From the NCBI GenBank assembly GCA_031550325.1, contig JAVBOR010000041.1, positions 1 through 16,065 on the forward strand: a stretch of 16,065 nt of DNA, written 5' to 3'. Below are positions 1 to 6,844 of this stretch, piece by piece. Origin of the DNA: JAVBTT01 sp031550325. Its GTDB lineage: Bacteria; Bacillota; Clostridia; Oscillospirales; UBA929. The notes under the pieces were generated by a model that made no database searches, was not told the DNA's origin, and worked only from the letters and a program-made list of their open reading frames with translations. Made by a program: the position numbers and the translations under genes. How positions within the stretch are numbered: position 1 is the stretch's first letter; every line of letters begins with the position of its first letter.

Positions 1-15
1 ATTCATTCGAATGTC

Positions 16-84
16 CTCCCTTTGATTTCCCAAGTGCAGTTGACAGACCGCACTTGTAGTATATCAAAGGGAGTTCTTTTTTTA
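16..84 (+). terminator. Terminator-like nested hairpin
   Basis: Bases 16-26 and 63-73 are perfect 11-bp inverted arms. Inside them 31-37 and 50-56 form a second 7-bp stem. A T-rich tract (75-89) follows, so the structure reads as an intrinsic terminator on the plus strand, perhaps for a gene left of the window. No gene is visible next to it, so the assignment rests on structure only. Confidence 0.4.
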
Positions 85-110
85 TTTTCATCGCTAAAGC
101 TCTTTTCGCT

Positions 111-129
111 CCACCGGCATAGCCGGTGG
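111..129. repeat. Small palindrome, ccaccggc / gccggtgg
   Basis: An 8-bp GC-rich stem (111-118 with 122-129) closes a 3-base ATA loop. It lies 13 bases before the first copy of the composite hairpin repeat. No second copy was found in the window. Confidence 0.45.
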
Positions 130-140
130 TTGTCTCCAAT

Positions 141-290
141 GAAACGCTTTCCCGGATTGAATCCGTGAAAGCGTTGTGGTTCTGCCTTTATCATTTTTTG
201 GTCCAGCAAGAACCTGCCGGCTGTGCCGTCAGGCTCGACGCAAAAACCGATAAAGGACGGGGGAGCGAGAGACTTTTTTTGACAAGCTGA
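141..290 (+). repeat. Composite intergenic repeat, copy 1
   Basis: This non-coding element begins with a hairpin (aacgctttc at 143-151 with gaaagcgtt at 167-175). After a T-rich spacer comes the block from gtccagcaag (201) through tcaggctcgacg (229-240) to a T-run and gacaagctga (281-290). The same order occurs at 588-735: the 201-290 block aligns with 646-735 at a constant offset of 445 without visible gaps. Translations across it give proline- and arginine-rich peptides without a ribosome binding site, so I read no gene here. From memory, small spurious ORFs of this kind recur in gut Oscillospiraceae assemblies; a database search would be needed to confirm that. Confidence 0.6.
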
Positions 291-359
291 GGGGTTCCCC
301 GGCCCTTGGCGCAAAACCACGTCGAGCCTGACGCCGAAGGCGGCGGGTCTCTGCTGGAC
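201..359. repeat. Large imperfect inverted repeat
   Basis: Bases 201-240 and the reverse complement of 320-359 are both 40 bases long. They share gtccagca at one end and gcgtcaggctcgacg-like sequence at the other, about four positions in five overall. The arms enclose 79 bases. The left arm is the front of the composite repeat block, so this is an insertion or foldback of the same element in the opposite orientation. Confidence 0.6.
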
Positions 360-385
360 TGGTTGAGCGCAAAGCATGGAAACAA

Positions 386-444
386 GTGACTTTCACGGAT
401 TCACTCCGGGAAAGTCACCCAATGCGCGTCTTCACAAAGACGCG
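386..444 (-). repeat. Inverted copy of the two-hairpin module
   Basis: Two adjacent hairpins lie here: gtgactttc (386-394) with gaaagtcac (410-418), and an 8-bp stem at 425-432 with 437-444. Read on the minus strand, the order and inner sequences match the modules at 564-623 and 13401-13460. The 20 bases at 425-444 are the exact reverse complement of 13401-13420. The outer stem of the first hairpin differs from the other copies on both strands, so pairing is kept. Confidence 0.6.
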
Positions 445-458
445 TTCCTGCTCCCGTT

Positions 459-547
459 TGTAGACAAATCGAAGGTTTGTCTACAGTCTCAAACCACCCC
501 GATTGGGGTGGTTTTTGCTGTCAAAGAACCGAAGGTTCTTTGACAGC
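459..547 (+). repeat. Three consecutive perfect hairpins
   Basis: Hairpin one spans 459-485: a 10-bp perfect stem, extendable over a G-T pair, with loop GAA. Hairpin two spans 491-514: aaaccacccc, loop GATT, ggggtggttt, then a T-run to 516, so it looks like an intrinsic terminator on the plus strand. Hairpin three spans 517-547: a 14-bp perfect stem, loop GAA. Only 5 and 2 bases separate them. No ORF with a ribosome binding site is present. Confidence 0.6.
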
Positions 548-563
548 AAAACGAGAGCTGGCT

Positions 564-735
564 CGCGTCTTTGCGAAGACGCGCAAAGAAACGCTTTCCC
601 GGAGTGAATCCGCGAAAGCGTTTTACTTTTTCTTTTCGGTTCTCAGTTCAGCGAGGACCTGCCGGCTGCGCCGTCAGGCTCGACGTGAAACCCGAAAAAG
701 GACGAGGGCGCGATGGAGCTTTTTTGACAGGCTGT
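564..735 (+). repeat. Composite intergenic repeat, copy 2
   Basis: This fuller copy starts with an 8-bp hairpin (564-571 with 576-583), then a 10-bp hairpin (589-598 with 614-623), a T-rich spacer, and the conserved block 646-735 that ends in a T-run and gacaggctg. Bases 564-623 differ from 13401-13460 at four of 60 positions by eye. It lies 58 bases beyond the stop of the EamA gene and may help end transcription from that side, though I see no classical U-run on the minus strand. Bases 736-792 contain only a short direct repeat (tgttgact at 733-740 and 744-751). Confidence 0.6.
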
Positions 736-792
736 TGACTATTTGTTGACTGCTGCTCTATCCCTATGTAGCCCTCCTCCGCCGCGCTGTCT

Positions 793-1650
793 TTACAGCA
801 GGGCAAGCGTTCCGGCGACGATCAGCGCGAGCCCTGAGGCGCTTTTGGGCGTGAGCTTTTCACGAAACACAACAAACCCGAAGCCCGCCGTGACCAAAAT
901 ACTCAACTTGTCGATCGGCACGACGACGCTGGCCGGGCCCTGCTGCAGCGCGTGGAAAAAGCAAAGCCAGGAAAGCCCTGTGGCAAGGCCGGACAGGACG
1001 ATAAACAGCCAGCTTTTCCTGTCGACGTGCTTTGTTTCTTTCTGTTTCCCCTGCAAAAAAACCATGCCCCACGCCATAACCAGCACAACGCATGTGCGTA
1101 TGGCGGTTCCGAGATTGGACTCCACGCCCTCGATACCCACCTTGCCCAGGATCGCGGTCAGGCTCGCAAACACCGCCGCGCCCAGGGCGTACAGCAGCCA
1201 GCCGCCGCCCTTTTCGCCCTTTTTTGTGCTCTCCTTGCGGTCAATCATCAGGTATGTGCCGACGGCGATGACAATCATCGCGACCGCTTTGAGCCAGCTG
1301 AGCTTTTCTCCGAGGAACACAAAAGCGAGCAGCATCGTCAGGACAGTACTGGACTTGTCCACCGGCACGACCTTGTTGATGTCGCCCATTTGCAGCGCTT
1401 TATAGTAGCAAAGCCACGAAGCGCCCGTGGCGAGGCCCGACAAGACCAGAAAAACCAGACTCTTTGTGCCGATGCCCGAGAGCGTGTCCTCCGATCCGGC
1501 CGCAAAAACCATGGCCCAGGCGAACACCAAAACCACGACCGTGCGAAGGGCCGTGGCCAGCGATGAGTTAACGTTTTTGACCCCAACCTTGGCCAAAACC
1601 CCTGTCAGTCCGGCGAAAAAAGCCGACGCCAGCGCGTACGGGATCCACAT
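793..1650 (-). CDS. EamA/DMT-family transporter, two fused COG2510-like units
   Basis: This 285-residue integral membrane protein of the drug/metabolite transporter superfamily probably exports a small metabolite; the substrate is unknown. Residues 1-136 and 150-285 are two clearly similar copies of one EamA unit of about five membrane segments. Both contain LVLSGLATG or IVLSGLATG followed by SWLC, a VVPxDK motif (95-99 and 243-248) and a GEKL/REKL motif. The linker (137-149) is lysine- and glycine-rich. I chose the ATG at 1650 because GGGGGAT lies about ten bases upstream and MWIPYALASAFF is a normal family N-terminus. A TTG at 1695 would overlap the ATPase stop and add 15 atypical residues. 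The gene starts 41 bases after the ATPase and is probably cotranscribed with it. Confidence 0.88.
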   Translation of the reverse strand: MWIPYALASAFFAGLTGVLAKVGVKNVNSSLATALRTVVVLVFAWAMVFAAGSEDTLSGIGTKSLVFLVLSGLATGASWLCYYKALQMGDINKVVPVDKSSTVLTMLLAFVFLGEKLSWLKAVAMIVIAVGTYLMIDRKESTKKGEKGGGWLLYALGAAVFASLTAILGKVGIEGVESNLGTAIRTCVVLVMAWGMVFLQGKQKETKHVDRKSWLFIVLSGLATGLSWLCFFHALQQGPASVVVPIDKLSILVTAGFGFVVFREKLTPKSASGLALIVAGTLALL

Positions 1651-1691
1651 CGCACCATCCCCCAAAAAACTTCCGCAAAAGGCTGAAGACC

Positions 1692-4319
1692 TCAACGCAC
1701 GCGGCGATAGATAAACTTAAAAATCTCCGACAGCCCGATCACACTGACCGAAACCGCAAAGATCTTTCCCCACATGGGCAGCGGGAGCGGCACTGTGCCA
1801 AAAAACGCGCCGGCAAACTGGATGATGGCGATTTGCAGAACAAAGGTGATCGAGATCACCAGAAGCATCAGCCTGTTCTTGAAAAAGTTTTTGAAAATGC
1901 TCCCATTGCTCAGTTCGCGGCAGTTAAAGGCGTTGAACAGTTGAAACAGCGCAAACAGCGTAAACAGCACGGTGGGCTTTTGCGCCTCGGCGGCCCCCAA
2001 AAAGTTTGTGACGTATTGCAGCAGGAAAACGATGGAGACATAGACGCCCGTGACGCCAATTTTAATAAGCATCGCCTTTGAGATGATGTTGTCGCTTCGC
2101 CTCACGGGAGGCCGCTTCATCAGGTCGTCATGAATCGGTTCCAGCCCGAGTGTCAGCGCCGGCGGCCCGTCCATGATCATATTGATCCAAAGCAGCTGCA
2201 GCGCGGTAAATGGCGCTTTCAGGCCGAGGAGGATGGAGGTGAGCACGACAATGACCGAGGACACATTGACCGTGAGCTGAAAGCTGATAAACCTCTTGAA
2301 GTTTTCGTATATGCCGCGGCCCCACTGCACCGCTTTGACAATGGTGGAAAAGGCGTCGTCGAGCAGCACAATGTCGCTGGCCTCCTTGGAAACCTCCGTG
2401 CCGGAGATGCCCATCGCGATGCCCACGTCTGCGTTTTTCAGCGCCGGCGCGTCATTGATGCCGTCGCCAGTCACGGCCACCACATTGCCCATCGCCTTGA
2501 GCAGGTTGACCACGCGCATCTTCACCGCCGGCGTACTGCGGGCGATGACGCTGATGGACGAAAGCTCCGCCGAGAGCTCTTCATCGGACAAAGACTCTAT
2601 CGCCCCGGCCTCGACCGCCGCGCGCCCCGGCCCCAGAATATGAAGCTGGTCGGCAATCGCCGTGGCCGTGACAATGTTGTCCCCGGTCAGGATTTTGAGA
2701 TCGACGCCGGCCATCCGGCAGGTGTTCACCGCGCCGTACACATCGGCGCGCAGCGGGTCGGTGATGGCTACAAAGCCGTCAAACGCCATATCTGTTTCCA
2801 GCTTTTCATGCTCCTGCTCATAGTCGAGCAGGAGCGGCACTTCCTTGTGGGAAAAGGCCAAAATACGGCAGGCCTTTTTTTGATATCGCTCGATTTCAGC
2901 CTCAATTTCGCGTTGAGTCTTCGTCTCCAGCGCGCACATGCCCAGGATTCGCTCGGGGCTTCCCTTAGTGTAGCTGAGCGCTTTGCCGTCCTTGCGCAGG
3001 ATGGTCGTCATGTGCTTGTCGTCCGAGGAAAACGGGAACACAAAGGAAACGTGTTCCTCCTGCCGCTCGGCCCTGTAATCCATTCCGGCGTTTCCGGCGG
3101 CGCCCAGCAGCGCGCATTCAGTGGGGTTTCCGATGAAGCCGCCGTTTTCGGCGATGTCCGCCGTACTGTTGACGCAGAAATTTTCCAATAGGAAGTGATT
3201 GGTCAGCTCGGCTGCCGATATGATCTTCCCGTCCCAAACGGCGGTGACCGTCATTCGGTTCTCGGTGAGCGTTCCAGTTTTGTCCGAGCAGATGACGTTG
3301 ATACAGCCCACGGTTTCAGAGGCGATCATCTTCTTGACCAGCGCGTTTTGCCGGGACAGCTTGATGATATTGATAGACAGCGAAACCGCCACTATCGTCG
3401 GCAGTCCCTCCGGCACGGCGGCCACGATCAGGACAATGCTCGTGACAAACGCCTCCATGACCTCCTGAAGGGCGATTTTTCCGTTCAGGGCGAAGGAGAC
3501 AATCTGACAGATAAAGACAATCGCGGCGGCTGTGACGCCGAGTACAGTGATGGTCTTGCCCAGCCGCGCCAGCTTTTCCTGCAGGGGGGTGGTGCCGGTA
3601 TCGGCCTTGGACAGCTCCCTGGCGATCTGTCCGAACTGGGTTTGGTCGCCGACCGCGGTAACCACCAGCTTGCCAAAGCCGCTTGTGATGTAGTTTCCGG
3701 CGTAGAGCATGTTGCGCCGCTCGGCCAGAGGCGTCTTCTGGTTTGTAATGCGCAGCTGGGCGTCTTTCTTGGCGGGAAGGCTCTCACCGGTCAGCGCCGA
3801 TTCGTCGGCTGCCAGGCTCGTGCTTTCAAGCAGTCTGCCGTCGGCAGGGATTTTGTCGCCGGTCGCCAGCAGCAAGATGTCGCCCACGACAATGTCCTTC
3901 TGGTTGAGCATCAGAACGCCGCCGCCGCGCACCGCCTTAACCATGACGTTATCGTTAATCCGGGACAGCGCCTCAAAGGCCTTGGCGCTCCTGCCCTCCA
4001 TAACGACGGTGATGATCACCGACAGCGAGATCGCCGCAAAGATCCCGACGCACTCGAAAAAATCGGCCTCGCCGCCCGTGGCAGCGCGGATGATGTTGAC
4101 CAAAAGCGCGATGACGCCCGCCATGATCAGCATGAGGATCATCGGCTCGGTGGCCGAGTGCCAGATCCGCGCCAGCAAAGACGGCGGCTTTGCCTTGGTC
4201 AAGGTATTTTTCCCGTAAGCTTCTTCATTTTTGCCGACCTGCCCGGCGGAAAGCCCATTTTCAGCGTCGCTGCCAAGCCGGCTGAGCAGCTCGGAACTAT
4301 CCTGTGTAAAATCCCACAT
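1692..4319 (-). CDS. P2-type cation-transporting ATPase (Ca2+/Mn2+ exporter-like)
   Basis: This 875-residue P-type ATPase would pump a divalent cation out of the cytoplasm. An N-terminal cation-ATPase domain covers about 1-75. The actuator motif TGES is at 177-180, PEGLP in M4 at 303-307, the phosphorylated aspartate D346 in DKTGTLT, the nucleotide-binding KGSPE at 452-456, and TGDGINDAP at 617-625. M6 has N713 and D717, matching the site II ligands of SERCA. M5 reads NVSSV (685-689), where SERCA has the site I glutamate, so a single-ion PMCA- or SPCA-like site is likely. The start is supported by GAGGGAAA upstream. A yybP-ykoY aptamer in the leader points to manganese control, as for the Lactococcus YoaB ATPase. 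Whether Mn2+ or Ca2+ is the main cargo cannot be read from sequence. Confidence 0.93.
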   Translation of the reverse strand: MWDFTQDSSELLSRLGSDAENGLSAGQVGKNEEAYGKNTLTKAKPPSLLARIWHSATEPMILMLIMAGVIALLVNIIRAATGGEADFFECVGIFAAISLSVIITVVMEGRSAKAFEALSRINDNVMVKAVRGGGVLMLNQKDIVVGDILLLATGDKIPADGRLLESTSLAADESALTGESLPAKKDAQLRITNQKTPLAERRNMLYAGNYITSGFGKLVVTAVGDQTQFGQIARELSKADTGTTPLQEKLARLGKTITVLGVTAAAIVFICQIVSFALNGKIALQEVMEAFVTSIVLIVAAVPEGLPTIVAVSLSINIIKLSRQNALVKKMIASETVGCINVICSDKTGTLTENRMTVTAVWDGKIISAAELTNHFLLENFCVNSTADIAENGGFIGNPTECALLGAAGNAGMDYRAERQEEHVSFVFPFSSDDKHMTTILRKDGKALSYTKGSPERILGMCALETKTQREIEAEIERYQKKACRILAFSHKEVPLLLDYEQEHEKLETDMAFDGFVAITDPLRADVYGAVNTCRMAGVDLKILTGDNIVTATAIADQLHILGPGRAAVEAGAIESLSDEELSAELSSISVIARSTPAVKMRVVNLLKAMGNVVAVTGDGINDAPALKNADVGIAMGISGTEVSKEASDIVLLDDAFSTIVKAVQWGRGIYENFKRFISFQLTVNVSSVIVVLTSILLGLKAPFTALQLLWINMIMDGPPALTLGLEPIHDDLMKRPPVRRSDNIISKAMLIKIGVTGVYVSIVFLLQYVTNFLGAAEAQKPTVLFTLFALFQLFNAFNCRELSNGSIFKNFFKNRLMLLVISITFVLQIAIIQFAGAFFGTVPLPLPMWGKIFAVSVSVIGLSEIFKFIYRRVR

Positions 4320-4342
4320 CGTCCGTTTCCCTCACGATTCAT

Positions 4343-4377
4343 AAAAAACTCAGGTACGGCTTGTGCCATACCTGAGT
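4343..4377 (-). terminator. Riboswitch-controlled intrinsic terminator
   Basis: On the minus strand actcaggta (4377-4369) pairs with tacctgagt (4356-4348), with a further ggc/gcc stem inside, followed by six Us (4348-4343). It lies between the aptamer and the ATPase start, so it is the likely expression platform. The segment gtatggca (4371-4364) in its upper arm can pair with tgctatac upstream (4409-4402), giving a candidate antiterminator. Confidence 0.75.
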
Positions 4378-4398
4378 ATCAACCTTTATCATTGAAAT

Positions 4399-4426
4399 CA
4401 TGTATAGCAGAAAAATGCTATACATG
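4399..4426 (-). promoter_or_regulatory. Switching hairpin of the Mn2+ riboswitch
   Basis: Perfect 11-bp arms at 4399-4409 and 4416-4426 enclose six bases. One arm overlaps the 3' strand of aptamer stem P1 (4422-4428), so this hairpin and P1 cannot both fully form. The other arm contains the bases that could pair with the terminator. The geometry suggests a relay between ligand binding and termination. Confidence 0.6.
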
Positions 4427-4512
4427 AGTCTCACTATTTAAGACAAGCCAGGCCGAAAACGGCCAGCATGTTGGCTTGCCACGCAGTCACTGCGCCAATT
4501 ACTCCCTCATGC
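4422..4512 (-). ncRNA. yybP-ykoY manganese riboswitch aptamer
   Basis: Read on the minus strand, stem P1 is gcatgag (4512-4506) with ctcatgt (4428-4422). The conserved 5' box gggagtaa follows P1. The acatgctggcc segment and its partner ggcctgg form the distal helix, and gtgagactc closes the 3' side. These match the family's conserved boxes (GGGGAGUA, ACAUNCUGG, GAGAC) as I know them. The family binds Mn2+ and often precedes P-type ATPases and other metal exporters, as here. A covariance search against RF00080 would settle it. Confidence 0.85.
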
Positions 4513-4531
4513 GGTATTCAATTGTAAGCGC

Positions 4532-4561
4532 AGTATAGCACGCAATGCCGTTGTTAGGCAA
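4532..4561 (-). promoter_or_regulatory. Extended -10 promoter for the riboswitch-ATPase-EamA unit
   Basis: On the minus strand TATACT (4537-4532) is preceded by TGC, an extended -10. A weaker -35, TTGCCT (4561-4556), lies 18 bases upstream. Transcription would start near 4525, just before aptamer stem P1, so the full riboswitch is transcribed. Beyond it, 4562-4608 separates this promoter from the end of the MFS-hydrolase gene and shows no clear terminator. Confidence 0.65.
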
Positions 4562-4608
4562 TGCAAACAACTCCAAATCGTGCGCGTCGCCCATAAAAGA
4601 GGTGGCAT

Positions 4609-6831
4609 TCAGCCTGGCTGGCGCCCAGTAGCGTCAATCTGCCTTTTCCAAAACAGCTCGGCGTCGTCGAGCCAGCCCTCGGCCGTGGTGCCCAGCCCGA
4701 GCCCGAAGCCATGCCCCAGATTCGGATACCGGCTCAGCTGAGCGTCGACGCCCGCACTTTTGAGCGCGTCGACTCTGGCCTCCATAACGGTCGGGCTGGC
4801 AATGGAATCGTCTTCCCCGATTACGGCAAAGGTGGGCGGGTCATTGACCGTGTAGTCGCTGTGGGATGTGTACTGCATGATCACCGCGCCGGGCTTCGGA
4901 ATTTGCCCTCCGCCGTATGCCGCGGCGCCGTATGAGCCCAGATAGGCCGCCATGCGCGCGCCGGCGGAGCCGCCCCACAGGGAATAGCTCCCGGTTGAGA
5001 CCTCCAGCATCTCGGCGTTGTCCCACACAAAAGAAAGGGCGCAGGCGAGATCCTCACAGGCAGCGGCTGGCGAGCCGGTGCGGTACTGAAGGGCAAAGGC
5101 GTTGTATCCCCTTTTGCTCAGCTCCCACGCCAGAGGGAAGCTCTCATGAATGGAGCCGACATACTTAAACGCGCCTCCCGGAGAGATGATGGCAAACGGT
5201 GCGCCCGGTTTTCCGCGGAAAAAGAACAGACCGGTGTTTTTTGTCTGAGGGTAGTTTTCCTTGTCCTGCGCCGAGTGGATGTCGTAAAAGATGGTCCTTC
5301 CGGCTTTTGCATCACAAAGCATGGCGTTGATCACGCCGACGGTCGTATTGACGTCAATGGCGGCATGGTAGTATAAAAGCTTTCCGCTGTCGGCCACCGT
5401 CATGCCGGGGTCGGGCATTTTGTCCCTCAGGGGGAACAGAAAGCGCCCAAAGCCCTGAAAGGCTGGGTGACTGACAACTGACAGAACCGAATCCTCCGCT
5501 GTGATATGCTCTCCGAGCTCCTTCGCGGGTTCGGGCGCAGTTTCCTCATGGCTGAAGACGATCGACTTGCTCGTTTTGTTGGCCGCGATCAAACACACGC
5601 ACACGAAAACGCCTATGCAGGCAATCAGAATCCACGCGGTGGTGTAGCCGCCCGTCAGATCGTACAGAGAGCCCAGCAGCGGCGACGAGATCGCCACTCC
5701 CCCGTACATAAACATGGTGACAACGCTGTAAACCCTGGAAAAATCCTTGCCCCCGAAATAATTGGTGGTCAAAATCGCGCTCAAAATGGTGCTCCCCGAG
5801 GACGCCACGGCAAGAAAAGCGGCGTAAACCCAGGGGATCGCCGGAAAGATGGCAAACAGGGCGACCACAGGGAACACGATGCAGCTCCCGCCGATCAGCA
5901 GGCTGGCCTTGAGCGAGCCCAGACGGTCGATCACATAGCCCATGATAATTTTGCAGGCAGTCAGCAATAGCATGTACACCGACGAAACCGAGGCGGCAAA
6001 CGCGGATGAATAGCCGATATCGCTTAAAAACGACACCGTATGTACATGAGGGCCCGCCTGACACAGGGTGATGCCCAGCACGCCGATGGCCAGCGCCCAG
6101 AACGAGGCCTTTTTAAGCGCCTCTTTTCTGGTCAGGCCGACGTTCTGCCCTAAGCCCTGCTTCGCGTTTTTCCTGCCGCTTGGAAGGCTGTACGGCTCGA
6201 GTCCCTTGTCCGACGGTTTATCTTTGATGATCAGCAGGATCACCGGAATCAGCACGCACAGGGATACGCACGCCAGAAAGCGATAGCCCCAGCGCCACCC
6301 GTTCAGCTCAATGACCCTGTTGGAGATGGGGATGAGAATGGCCGCAAGCAAGCCGCTCCCGGAGTAGGCGATTCCCGTGGCCAATCCTTTTCTGTCGGCA
6401 AACCATCTGTTGATCAGGATGCCGACCGACATGATGCCGACGCCGTTAATCAAAAGGCCGCTCAGAAACGACAGAAGGTAAAACTGCCACAGCAAAGACG
6501 AAAAGGAATAGCCGACCAGCGCCAATCCGCACACCACGGCGCCGATGACCGCGATCCGCCGAAACCCAAACCGCTTGAACAATGTGCCGAACAGCGGCAT
6601 GAGCGCAACGCAGACCAAGGTTGAGATCGAGCTGTACAGCGTAAACTGGCCCCGCATAAAGCCCAGCTCTTCGCATACGGGTTTGACAAAGACGCCCAGT
6701 GTGCTGTTGAAGATCCCCACGCCCGCGCCCGAGACCAGCAGCCCGGCAAACGCGATCACCCAGGCGTAGTGCCACCTGCGCTGCGCCGGCCCGCCGTTGG
6801 GGGCAAGCTGACCCATTTTAACTTGACTCAT
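4609..6831 (-). CDS. MFS transporter fused to C-terminal alpha/beta hydrolase (esterase)
   Basis: One uninterrupted 740-residue frame joins two proteins that are normally separate. Residues about 20-420 form a 12-segment major facilitator resembling the oxalate/formate and monocarboxylate porters: WHYAWVI start, NRWFADRKGLATGIA loop after TM4, central loop 203-241. After a polar linker (about 421-455), residues 456-735 form an alpha/beta hydrolase of the BD-FAE/acetyl-xylan-esterase type. It has an SPGGAF oxyanion segment (550-555), GGSAG with nucleophile Ser622, Asp675 in GEDDSIAS and His707 in NLGHGFG. With 12 segments the hydrolase should face the cytoplasm. The ATG at 6831 has AGGAG ten bases upstream; a TTG at 6834 is an alternative. 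The gene begins 13 bases after the dehydrogenase, so the two are cotranscribed. The substrate is unknown. Confidence 0.9.
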   Translation of the reverse strand: MSQVKMGQLAPNGGPAQRRWHYAWVIAFAGLLVSGAGVGIFNSTLGVFVKPVCEELGFMRGQFTLYSSISTLVCVALMPLFGTLFKRFGFRRIAVIGAVVCGLALVGYSFSSLLWQFYLLSFLSGLLINGVGIMSVGILINRWFADRKGLATGIAYSGSGLLAAILIPISNRVIELNGWRWGYRFLACVSLCVLIPVILLIIKDKPSDKGLEPYSLPSGRKNAKQGLGQNVGLTRKEALKKASFWALAIGVLGITLCQAGPHVHTVSFLSDIGYSSAFAASVSSVYMLLLTACKIIMGYVIDRLGSLKASLLIGGSCIVFPVVALFAIFPAIPWVYAAFLAVASSGSTILSAILTTNYFGGKDFSRVYSVVTMFMYGGVAISSPLLGSLYDLTGGYTTAWILIACIGVFVCVCLIAANKTSKSIVFSHEETAPEPAKELGEHITAEDSVLSVVSHPAFQGFGRFLFPLRDKMPDPGMTVADSGKLLYYHAAIDVNTTVGVINAMLCDAKAGRTIFYDIHSAQDKENYPQTKNTGLFFFRGKPGAPFAIISPGGAFKYVGSIHESFPLAWELSKRGYNAFALQYRTGSPAAACEDLACALSFVWDNAEMLEVSTGSYSLWGGSAGARMAAYLGSYGAAAYGGGQIPKPGAVIMQYTSHSDYTVNDPPTFAVIGEDDSIASPTVMEARVDALKSAGVDAQLSRYPNLGHGFGLGLGTTAEGWLDDAELFWKRQIDATGRQPG

Positions 6832-6844
6832 CAATCCGCTGCTC

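Noticed and set aside
3..385. Minus-strand open frames of 124 and 64 codons
   Set aside because: They run through the repeat block and its foldback, have no ribosome binding site, and give Pro/Arg/Ser-rich peptides. They are best explained as repeat sequence.
386..623. CRISPR array
   Set aside because: Repeats are palindromes of different sequence without equal spacers, and no cas gene is nearby.
477..749. Plus-strand 90-codon frame
   Set aside because: It crosses four hairpins and the second composite repeat. Its composition reflects the repeats and no start signal is present.
1..790. Insertion sequence or integron remnant
   Set aside because: No transposase or integrase fragment, terminal inverted repeat pair or target-site duplication could be found.
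1651..1695. TTG start of the EamA gene overlapping the ATPase stop
   Set aside because: The ATG at 1650 has a better ribosome binding site and gives the normal family N-terminus.
2130..4427. Long plus-strand frames opposite the ATPase (353 and 410 codons)
   Set aside because: They lie antisense to a full-length ATPase with all family motifs and look like shadows produced by GC-rich codon usage. The same holds for frames opposite the reductases (7004-8623) and the hydrolase (14032-15447).
5460..5600. Frameshift or missed stop between the MFS and hydrolase parts
   Set aside because: The reading frame is continuous with normal codons through a plausible hydrophilic linker, so I treat it as a true fusion unless reads disagree.
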